Shown here: positions 57,899 to 64,000 of the stretch, piece after piece
How the letters are laid out: every line of letters starts with the position of its first letter
Position numbering within the stretch: position 1 is the first letter of the stretch
Position numbers and translations under genes: made by a program
Assembly: GCF_900110165.1 (NCBI RefSeq)
Contig: NZ_FOCQ01000019.1
Span: 1-64,000 of the forward strand
Origin: Lihuaxuella thermophila
GTDB lineage: Bacteria > Bacillota > Bacilli > Thermoactinomycetales > Thermoactinomycetaceae
Length of the DNA: 64,000 bases
Reading direction: 5' to 3'
Notes under the pieces: model-generated
Told to the model about the DNA's origin: nothing
The model's input: the letters and a program-made list of their open reading frames with translations, nothing else
Database searches by the model: none

Positions 57899-58198
57899 TC
57901 ATGCATCGTTATCCAATTCCATCATGGCGTTAAAGGCATCCTGTACCAGCTTCCATTCTTCTTCATTATCCTCATCGATCAATTCGAGCTGGAACCCGCC
58001 GGCTTCGTCCCAGCTGTAACGAAACGCGATCACTTCCCGATCGGCAGATTCCGACTCCACCGGCGCATCGACGGGTGTGAGAAACATGTATTTCCGTCCG
58101 GTTTCCTCATGGTCGAAGGTAAACAAGATCTCAAAGGTTTCTTCTGTTCCCTCATCTGTGGGGATTTTGATGTATTCAGGTTCAATATGCAGGGGCAT
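57899..58198 (-). CDS. DUF1292 family protein (YrzB-like)
   Basis: A 99-residue acidic protein typical of DUF1292: EETFEILFTFDHEETGRKY, then YMFLTPVD and a Glu/Asp-rich C-terminus (EDNEEEWKLVQDAF). The function is unknown; widespread in Firmicutes. ATG 58198 follows AAAGGAG; a good promoter lies at 58254-58282. Confidence 0.88.
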   Translation of the reverse strand: MPLHIEPEYIKIPTDEGTEETFEILFTFDHEETGRKYMFLTPVDAPVESESADREVIAFRYSWDEAGGFQLELIDEDNEEEWKLVQDAFNAMMELDNDA

Positions 58199-58253
58199 GA
58201 GCCAATCTCCTTTTATACTGGGCTGAAAACCGAATGGGGGTGCTACTCTCGCT

Positions 58254-58282
58254 ATTATACTAAGGAGACGGGATTGATTCAA
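58254..58282 (-). promoter_or_regulatory. Promoter of the DUF1292 gene
   Basis: On the minus strand TTGAAT and a perfect TATAAT are separated by 17 bases, 56 bases upstream of the start codon. Confidence 0.75.
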
Positions 58283-58550
58283 AGAGATCCGATTGGGACG
58301 GTCTGTGGATCAGGAAGCAGATGGGCCCAATCGTATTTCAGGCCATCCGTTTTTTTCTCATCTCGATCCGGACTTTCGTGCACCGGGAGTTTCCATGTTG
58401 ATCCGTTCAAATTGCTGACGTTACGTATATGAGCCTTATTCAGGGGAGCGGTCATGAGAGAAATTCTCGCAGTGTCCGGAACGGCATCTTGATGACCTGA
58501 GACAAAAAATATCTTGTTCGATCATTGCCTGTATCACAAAGAAGGAGCCC

Positions 58551-58667
58551 TTACTTTGGATTCGAGGGAACCATTTCATAACTAAAAAATCCGACTAATC
58601 CCAATATGACTATGGTTAACACACTTAAAACTATCACGCCTACGAGAATCGGTAATGTATTTTTCAT
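58551..58667 (-). CDS. Small single-pass membrane protein
   Basis: A 38-residue product, nearly all one membrane helix (ILVGVIVLSVLTIVILGLVG) with a short SYEMVPSNPK tail. AGGTG lies upstream of ATG 58667. The function is unknown. The flanking 58283-58550 shows nothing else. Confidence 0.45.
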   Translation of the reverse strand: MKNTLPILVGVIVLSVLTIVILGLVGFFSYEMVPSNPK

Positions 58668-58763
58668 CCGTTTTCACACCTATTCAAATATAAATCTATG
58701 AAGATCGAGAAGAACGAGATCTCCAAACATGCTCCTGAATTCGGTTAATCCGTTTGAATAGAA

Positions 58764-58788
58764 AAAGCTGGTCATTACGGCCAGCTTT
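58764..58788 (-). terminator. Terminator of the aldo/keto reductase gene
   Basis: AAAGCTGG and CCAGCTTT pair around a 9-base loop; on the minus strand TTTTTC follows. Confidence 0.75.
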
Positions 58789-58855
58789 ATCACGGTGATG
58801 GATGGTTTCCATTTACACGGGTGAACATTTTAAAATGGTTCAAGCGTCCCGGGAA

Positions 58856-59758
58856 TCAATCGACTTGTCGCCCCCTGGAAGCTTCGAGAATCTGGAACCA
58901 TTGCATGCGGGTCATCGGAATGGCCAAGGACTGGACGGCTGAGAGGATCCGGTCCCAACGGCCGGTTCCGATGATGGGCATGATGCGGCCGGGATGGCGC
59001 AACAGCCATGCGAGCATGAGCTGATCCAGGGAGAAGTCCCCCAATTCTTTGCCCACTTGGACCAGCGCCTCGCGGGTGCGGAGCGACTGCTCATCCGCGG
59101 CGCTGAAAATCCGGCCGCCGGCGAGCGGAGACCACGCCATCGGCGGAATCCGTTTTTCCAGGCACTGATCCATCGTTCCATCGAAGAAAGGTTCCACGTG
59201 AAGGACGGACATTTCGATCTGGTTGGTCACCAAAGGCATCTCCACATATGCGGAAATCATGCGGAATTGCGAGGGAGTGAAGTTGGAAACGCCGAAATGG
59301 CGCACTTTCCCTACTTTTTTCAAATGGGCAAACGCTTCGGCCACTTCTTCCGGATCGATCATCGGGTCCGGGCGATGGATCAAGAGAAGATCGATATAAT
59401 CGGTTTGCAAGTGGCGGAGCGAGTTGTCCACGGATGCGAGAATATGTTCTTTGCTGGTGTCGTAATATTTGACCCGGCGATCGGGATATTTATCGGAGCG
59501 CATGCAGATGCCGCACTTGGTGACGATTTGCATCCGGTCCCGGAGGATCGGTTTTTGCTTCAACACTTGGCCGAAGATGGATTCGCACGTGTAATCGCCG
59601 TAAATGTCGGCCAGGTCGAAGGTGGTGATGCCTTGCTCCAAACACTGTTCCGTGAATCGGATCAGCTCGGTTTCATCAAAGCCCCACTGGTTGAGGCGCA
59701 TCAGTCCCAGGATGATTCGCGAAAAGCTCAAGTCCGATGCCAATTTTACTGTTTCCAT
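58856..59758 (-). CDS. Aldo/keto reductase (YdhF-like)
   Basis: A 300-residue NADPH-dependent (beta/alpha)8 reductase. The catalytic Asp and Tyr are in TTFDLADIYGDYTCE, the Lys region is YLDLLLIHRPDP-like (DYIDLLLIHRPDP), and the cofactor end reads IMPIIGTGRWDRI. Member of the YdhF subgroup; reduces aldehydes or ketones of unknown identity. Single gene between two terminators. Confidence 0.93.
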   Translation of the reverse strand: METVKLASDLSFSRIILGLMRLNQWGFDETELIRFTEQCLEQGITTFDLADIYGDYTCESIFGQVLKQKPILRDRMQIVTKCGICMRSDKYPDRRVKYYDTSKEHILASVDNSLRHLQTDYIDLLLIHRPDPMIDPEEVAEAFAHLKKVGKVRHFGVSNFTPSQFRMISAYVEMPLVTNQIEMSVLHVEPFFDGTMDQCLEKRIPPMAWSPLAGGRIFSAADEQSLRTREALVQVGKELGDFSLDQLMLAWLLRHPGRIMPIIGTGRWDRILSAVQSLAIPMTRMQWFQILEASRGRQVD

Positions 59759-59869
59759 CGATCAAGTTCACTCCTCAGAAGGGATGATGGAAGACCAGGC
59801 GGCAAAAAGCATGGCCATGATACCCATTTTAACAAATGCGACAGTGTAAACAACAATAAATTCAAACAA

Positions 59870-59905
59870 AAAAGAAAGAAGGAAGCGCTGGCCTCCTTCT
59901 TTTTT
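59870..59905. terminator. Terminator hairpin downstream of pncB
   Basis: AAAGAAGGA and TCCTTCTTT pair around GCGC-containing loop; T-runs occur on both strands. In the minus direction it ends the pncB transcript. Confidence 0.7.
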
Positions 59906-59957
59906 CATCAGTATTTTAAGTGAATGAAGTGGATTTCACCCGAGTTTCCGGCCAAAT

Positions 59958-60131
59958 TCAAATTGAATGCTGGTCATGCCCAAGTTTGAAGCATTTGACT
60001 GGTTTACCGTCCTCTACCCCGGAAATTGACTTCTGTGTCATTGATTCGCCTGCTGAACCTTGGATCAGAAAACCGGAAAACGTGCAGCAAAGGACTGCCG
60101 CTTCCTTTTTATGCTGCAGTCTTGGGATCAT
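59958..60131 (-). CDS. Possible small protein coupled to pncB
   Basis: A 57-codon frame whose ATG overlaps the pncB stop (ATGA). The product (MIPRLQHKKEAAVLCCTFSG..., ending KLGHDQHSI) has no recognised domain. The coupling is the only support, so it may be chance. Confidence 0.25.
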   Translation of the reverse strand: MIPRLQHKKEAAVLCCTFSGFLIQGSAGESMTQKSISGVEDGKPVKCFKLGHDQHSI

Positions 60132-61600
60132 GATCCGCCGTTTTCCTTCTTGATCGATTGATAGATGGTCTGAAGCAGATTTTGTTTTGTATCCCAGAGC
60201 TTCTGGGAAAGGTCGACCGGATATTCTTCGGGATTGAGAATGCGCAAATACTCTTCCCAGAACAGCGAGAGTTGCGACTGGTGAAAGCTCCTGATCTCGC
60301 TGAGCGAGGGAAGTTGGTAGATGTTTTTTCCCTGTATGAAAACCGGTTTCAGCAAGGGGACAGCCCTGAAATTTTTTACTTTTTTCCGCTTAAAGGTTTG
60401 CAACGGGTGGAACAAGGTTAACGGTTTGCTCTCGTCAATCGTTTCATCCACCGTTGTAATGAGATCGGCGCGTGCTTTACCCGATTGATTGTCGATGATC
60501 CGGTAGACCGCTTTGCGGCCGGGTGTGGTGATCTTGGCCGGATTGGAGGAGATTTTGATCGTCGGTTCCCACTTTCCGTTTTCCCAGCGGGCCACCATTT
60601 TATAAACAGCCCCCAGGGCGGGCTGGTCATAAGCGGTAATGAGCTTCGTGCCGACTCCCCAGGAATCGATTTTGGCTCCCTGGGCTTTTAAGTTGAGGAT
60701 CGTGAATTCATCCAGGTCGCTGGAAGCAACGATACGTGTTTCCGTTAATCCCGCCGCGTCCAGCATTTTTCGGGCTTGTTTGGACAGGTAAGCGAGGTCG
60801 CCGCTGTCCAGACGGATGCCGACTAGACTTTTTCCCTGTTTCTTCAGCTCCAGCCCCACTTGGATGGCATGGGGGATCCCGCTTTTCAGTGTGTCATATG
60901 TATCCACGAGCAGGATGGCCTGATCGGGGAAGGCTTTCACAAATGCGCGGAAAGCTTCCAGTTCGCTGGCGAAATCCTGCACCCAGGAGTGGGCATGGGT
61001 TCCCAGTGTGGGAATGCCAAACTTCTGTCCGGCGAATGTGTTGGATGTGGCGTCAAAGCCGCCGATATACGCGGCCCGCGCTCCCCACACGGCAGCATCT
61101 CTCTCTTGGGCCCGCCTCGTTCCAAATTCCATCAGCACATCGTTACCGGCGACATGACGAATGCGGGCGGCTTTGGTGGCGATCAGGGTTTGATAGCCGA
61201 TAAAGTTGAGCAAAGCCGTCTCGATCAGTTGCAATTCAAATACGGAACCCTCCAGGCGAACGAGCGGCTCTTCCGGAAACACGATCGAACCCTCAGGGAC
61301 TGAATACAGATCACCGGTAAAACGGAAGTTCCGGAGCATGTCAAAAAAGGCGGGATCAAATCCTTCGCCCAGCGACTGGAGGTACTCGATATCTTCTTCG
61401 GTAAACCGAAGCTCTTCCAGATAGCGAATCGCCCGTTCTAACCCGGCAAAGACAGCATAACCATTGCCAAACGGCAACGAGCGGAAATAAAGATCAAAAG
61501 CCCGCCGGTTTCCATGAGACCCGTTTTTCCAGTGAGCATACATCATCGTGATCTGGTATTTGTCGGTGTGCAGAGCGGAAATCTCAGGTGACTTCAGCAT
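60128..61600 (-). CDS. pncB: Nicotinate phosphoribosyltransferase
   Basis: NAD salvage enzyme joining nicotinate to PRPP with ATP hydrolysis. The 490-residue protein shows the Firmicutes family features: TDKYQITMMYAHW, EFGTRRAQERDAA (with the reactive His equivalent in the following loop), GTHAHSWVQDF, LVDTYDT and VGIRLDSGDL. It lies 15 bases after the JAMM gene in the same direction. Confidence 0.96.
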   Translation of the reverse strand: MLKSPEISALHTDKYQITMMYAHWKNGSHGNRRAFDLYFRSLPFGNGYAVFAGLERAIRYLEELRFTEEDIEYLQSLGEGFDPAFFDMLRNFRFTGDLYSVPEGSIVFPEEPLVRLEGSVFELQLIETALLNFIGYQTLIATKAARIRHVAGNDVLMEFGTRRAQERDAAVWGARAAYIGGFDATSNTFAGQKFGIPTLGTHAHSWVQDFASELEAFRAFVKAFPDQAILLVDTYDTLKSGIPHAIQVGLELKKQGKSLVGIRLDSGDLAYLSKQARKMLDAAGLTETRIVASSDLDEFTILNLKAQGAKIDSWGVGTKLITAYDQPALGAVYKMVARWENGKWEPTIKISSNPAKITTPGRKAVYRIIDNQSGKARADLITTVDETIDESKPLTLFHPLQTFKRKKVKNFRAVPLLKPVFIQGKNIYQLPSLSEIRSFHQSQLSLFWEEYLRILNPEEYPVDLSQKLWDTKQNLLQTIYQSIKKENGGS

Positions 61601-61615
61601 AGAATAACCCCTGTC

Positions 61616-62083
61616 TCAGTAGGTAGTTCCAATGATTTCGTACATGATGGGAATCACTTTATTTTGATGAATATAGTAAGCGGAAAGCTGGTAATCCGAA
61701 TCTTTCCAAGAGAAAATCCAGCAGCTTTTGTCCGAAAAGTGCCAGTTTTTCAGGTCGCGCGCGGATGGAAAGGCATTGGTGAGGGGGTGGGAATGAACGA
61801 TTCCGATCCAATCCAGCTGGTCATTGCGCATTCGTTTTAAAGTTTCGAGATAGACGCGAGGGTCAAAAGCAAAGGTGCAAGCGCCATTCGTTTGACACGG
61901 AATCGGGAAGAAATGGCTGATTTCCATCGCTTGTCCAGCCAAAATCCCGTATCCTTCGAGCGGAAACCGTTCACAGCAATAGGTTCGGATTTGGTGGATC
62001 ACCGAAGCACGAATCGATAAATGGGACGGCTTCACCAAATAGTCCACCTCACCTTGGTCGAATCCGATTTTTAAACTTGTCAT
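61616..62083 (-). CDS. JAB/MPN (JAMM) metalloprotease-like protein
   Basis: A 155-residue protein with a full JAMM zinc motif: Glu in FPLEGYGILAG and HSHPLTNAFPSARD (H-x-H-P...S-x-x-D). Bacterial relatives remove C-terminal residues from ThiS/MoaD-like sulfur carriers, but no such gene is adjacent. ATG 62083 overlaps the stop of the preceding frame (TAATG); a longer in-frame start exists at 62170. Confidence 0.85.
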   Translation of the reverse strand: MTSLKIGFDQGEVDYLVKPSHLSIRASVIHQIRTYCCERFPLEGYGILAGQAMEISHFFPIPCQTNGACTFAFDPRVYLETLKRMRNDQLDWIGIVHSHPLTNAFPSARDLKNWHFSDKSCWIFSWKDSDYQLSAYYIHQNKVIPIMYEIIGTTY

Positions 62084-62358
62084 TATTTTATCTCGAGCCG
62101 GGGAAAAAAGTCTACGCCATAAATTTGATCCACCTGTGCGGCAAGGGTCTGGAGATATAAAATGCGGCAAAGGTCTAGCGATAAAAAAGTTGATTGGAAG
62201 AACGGAGAAGTTTGTTTTCCGGTGGATCGACTCTGCCGCTGTATGGGAGCGAAGAAGGTTCCAGGGCGGATTTCATCGAGAGCCCGGTGATCAAGAGCGG
62301 TTCGGGATGAGGAGACGGATGTTCTGTTAAGGCAAACTGACTCAAAGTAGTGAGACAA
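62083..62358 (-). CDS. Uncertain ORF overlapping the JAMM gene
   Basis: A 91-codon frame from TTG 62358 ends in TAATG, sharing bases with the JAMM start. The product (MSHYFESVCLNRTSVSSSR...) has no recognised domain, and the ribosome site is poor. Could be a decayed spore-germination gene, given the GerPA-like gene upstream. Confidence 0.3.
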   Translation of the reverse strand: MSHYFESVCLNRTSVSSSRTALDHRALDEIRPGTFFAPIQRQSRSTGKQTSPFFQSTFLSLDLCRILYLQTLAAQVDQIYGVDFFPRLEIK

Positions 62359-62453
62359 AACTGCATCTGTTCCCTGTCACATCCGTACTGAATCGGGGAT
62401 TGTCTGATGGAACTCCTCCGGCTGATCCATGGACCCAAATGTGCTAAACAATT

Positions 62454-62657
62454 TCACTCCAAATCCATGACATCCGGATCCCAATATATATTTTGTTCTG
62501 CATCCATGTTGACGGGGCAATCACCAATCGGAGATGAACCCCCGATGGTTTTGGATGTATCAACCGGAGCGATATTAAGGGTGTTGGCAAAATTGATCGA
62601 GCTGCAATCCTCCACTTCTTCCAGTTTCAGCCGAAAAATCTGATTCATGGTGCTCAT
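62454..62657 (-). CDS. GerPA/GerPF-like spore germination protein
   Basis: A 67-residue protein whose core INFANTLNIAPVDTSKTIGG matches the GerPA/GerPF pattern (V.FGDTLNISPKSTSKT...GSG). GerP proteins act in spore-coat permeability to germinants. ATG 62657 has AAAGGATG upstream. The usual gerPABCDEF operon is absent here, so this is an orphan member. Confidence 0.7.
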   Translation of the reverse strand: MSTMNQIFRLKLEEVEDCSSINFANTLNIAPVDTSKTIGGSSPIGDCPVNMDAEQNIYWDPDVMDLE

Positions 62658-62809
62658 GTAGGTCATCCTTTGCGATTTTATTTTCCAATGTATGAAAATC
62701 TGGGCGGATCTGTGTCTACCCTGCGTGATTTAAATCAATGTTTTTGTGTGGTTTTTAAAAAATGATACAATAGAAGAAATATAGACGATGATGAAAGGCG
62801 GATGAATCT

Positions 62810-63670
62810 ATGGACCCCATCAACCCGATCCAGGTTGGTGTTTGCGGGTGGGGAGATCACGATCTTTATCCGCCGGGGACACCTTCCAGAGACAAATTGG
62901 CGATCTATGCCGGCCATTTCCCGGTTGTGGAGGTAGACAGTACCTATCACGCTATTGCTCCAGCCGAGCGTATGGAGAGATGGGCACTGGAAACACCTGA
63001 CTCTTTCCGTTTTGTGGTCAAAGCTTATCGCGAATTGACCGGTCACGGAAGGATGGAACGGGCACCTGTCCGGAGCTGGCCGCAATTGGTGGAGGAGATG
63101 AAAACATCCCTTCAACCGATGGTGAAAGCGGGCAAGTTGACCATGCTTCTGTTCCAGTTTCCTCCCTGGTATGATTGCACGCAGAAACATGTGAAGTATA
63201 TCCGGCGTCTGCGGGAGGCATTTATGGATATGCCGATGGCGATCGAGTTTCGCAACCAGTCTTGGTTTCGCCCGGCCTATCACGATCGGACCCTCAAGTT
63301 CTTGGAAGGGGAGAAGCTGATTCACGTCATTTGCGATGAACCGCAAGCGGGTGAAGGATCTGTACCGATTGTGCCGGTCGTCACCCATCCGGAGCTTTCC
63401 CTCATCCGCTTCCACGGCCGGAATAGAGAAGGATGGAACAACACGGGACAGCCCAATTGGCGGGACGTTCGGTACGCTTACCGCTATTCGGATGAAGAGC
63501 TGGCCGAGTGGGCGGAGCGGGTTCATCAGCTGAAAAAAGAGGTAAAACAGTTGACGCTTCTCTTTAACAACAATTCGCAAGGAGACGCTGTCGACAGCGC
63601 GAAAAAAATGATTCAACGATTGAATCTGACTTTTAAAGGACTGGCTCCGAGACAATTGGAGTTCTTTTAG
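62810..63670 (+). CDS. DUF72 family protein (YunF-like)
   Basis: A 286-residue TIM-barrel-type protein: VGVCGWGDHDLYPP, VVEVDSTYHAI, FRFVVKAYRELTGHG, LLFQFPPWYD, AIEFRNQSW and LFNNNSQGDA are the DUF72 landmarks. The biochemical role is unknown. Next to the YunD-type gene as in the B. subtilis yun region. Confidence 0.93.
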   Translation: MDPINPIQVGVCGWGDHDLYPPGTPSRDKLAIYAGHFPVVEVDSTYHAIAPAERMERWALETPDSFRFVVKAYRELTGHGRMERAPVRSWPQLVEEMKTSLQPMVKAGKLTMLLFQFPPWYDCTQKHVKYIRRLREAFMDMPMAIEFRNQSWFRPAYHDRTLKFLEGEKLIHVICDEPQAGEGSVPIVPVVTHPELSLIRFHGRNREGWNNTGQPNWRDVRYAYRYSDEELAEWAERVHQLKKEVKQLTLLFNNNSQGDAVDSAKKMIQRLNLTFKGLAPRQLEFF

Positions 63671-63697
63671 TGGGATGTACAGGAATGAAACAAGATT

Positions 63698-63726
63698 CAG
63701 GAGCGTGGATCTCCTGCTCGTTTTTT
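63698..63726 (+). terminator. Terminator of the DUF72 gene
   Basis: CAGGAG and CTCCTG pair; GCTCG and a six-T run follow. Confidence 0.65.
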
Positions 63727-63805
63727 CTCCGGATGGTTTCATGGACAGCGGCTATCCGCATGATCTTTGACGGTCTCAATAACACTTCAGGTCAGGAGGA
63801 TCGCT

Positions 63806-64000
63806 GTGAGCCCGGTCAGACAGGTTCATCTTTTACATACCAACGATTTACACAGCCACTTAGAGCAAATGTCCAAAATCCACACCCTTGTCACAAGAAT
63901 GCGCGAGGAATGGGCAAAGCGGGGAGAAACGGGATTCTTGCTCGATATCGGGGATCATATGGATCGGGTCCGCTTGGAAACAGAGGGGACAGACGGGCTG
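63806..64000 (+). CDS. yunD: Metallophosphatase/5'-nucleotidase, YunD-like (partial)
   Basis: The first 65 codons of a gene cut by the window edge. The metal-binding start VHLLHTNDLHSHLEQM and GDHMDR motif are those of calcineurin-like bifunctional UDP-sugar hydrolase/5'-nucleotidases. GTG 63806 follows CAGGAGG. Confidence 0.88.
   Translation, partial: MSPVRQVHLLHTNDLHSHLEQMSKIHTLVTRMREEWAKRGETGFLLDIGDHMDRVRLETEGTDGL

Noticed and set aside
58994-59923. 309-codon open frame opposite the aldo/keto reductase
   Set aside because: Shadow; the minus strand encodes an unmistakable family member.
62735-63742. 335-codon open frame opposite the DUF72 gene
   Set aside because: Shadow of a clearly conserved plus-strand gene.

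Overview
The window comes from the chromosome of a spore-forming Gram-positive bacterium of the order Bacillales. The 16S rRNA tail carries a Firmicutes anti-Shine-Dalgarno end, and starts follow strong AGGAGG-type ribosome sites with many GTG/TTG starts. B. subtilis-like gene sets are present: tre, sufCDSUB, dapH/dapL, a DarB-like CBS protein behind a c-di-AMP riboswitch, a GerPA/GerPF-like spore protein and the yunD/yunF pair. Moderate GC and this mix suggest a thermoactinomycete-like lineage; that placement is inference.

Layout. 0-4.4 kb: end of a 16S gene followed at once by a terminator instead of a 23S gene, then the trehalose PTS operon (treP-treA-treR) with two TreR palindromes. 4.5-7.8 kb: small hypothetical genes, a VOC protein, a TipAS-type MerR regulator with a 19-bp-spacer promoter, and a decayed ydbS-ydbT locus. 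7.9-15.1 kb: uppP, a TlpA-like thioredoxin, an EamA transporter, TPR and DUF1802 proteins, a quinone oxidoreductase and an M3 oligopeptidase. 15.2-17.7 kb: the c-di-AMP riboswitch plus CBS gene, a non-coding or decayed stretch, and a candidate Fur-controlled small RNA. 17.7-27.2 kb: LysE exporter, MocR regulator, CPBP protease, a PfpI protein coupled to a Cys-rich miniprotein, and the suf operon for Fe-S assembly. 27.2-34.7 kb: a copper-oxidase locus divergent from a two-component system, then a decayed gmu-like (beta-mannoside/cellobiose) PTS operon of which only EIIA and a ROK kinase are intact.

35.1-38.4 kb holds the acetylated diaminopimelate branch of lysine/peptidoglycan synthesis (dapH, a class III aminotransferase, N-acetyl-DAP deacetylase). 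38.5-42.0 kb is an accessory graveyard: a frameshifted secreted-type gene, a DUF4241 protein, a broken Ku gene, a Tn3 transposase stub, a foreign GC-rich nucleotidyltransferase with a short coupled leader ORF, and a possible IS end. 42.2-43.8 kb is the most striking locus: an XRE-TPR (RRNPP-type) regulator whose 3' end overlaps a 48-codon Phr-like secreted propeptide gene, a candidate peptide quorum-sensing cassette.

44-64 kb: YihY and AI-2E family membrane proteins, an acetate symporter pair, an MFS transporter fused to an MltG/YceG-like domain, a GNAT acetyltransferase, a HelD-type ATPase flanked by inverted ~80-bp repeats, the glyoxylate bypass operon (aceB-aceA), an L,D-transpeptidase, DUF1292, an aldo/keto reductase, nicotinate phosphoribosyltransferase, a JAMM protein, a GerPA-like protein, DUF72 and the start of a YunD-type metallophosphatase. 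Acetate uptake (46-48 kb) and the glyoxylate shunt (54-57 kb) together suggest growth on acetate or fatty acids.
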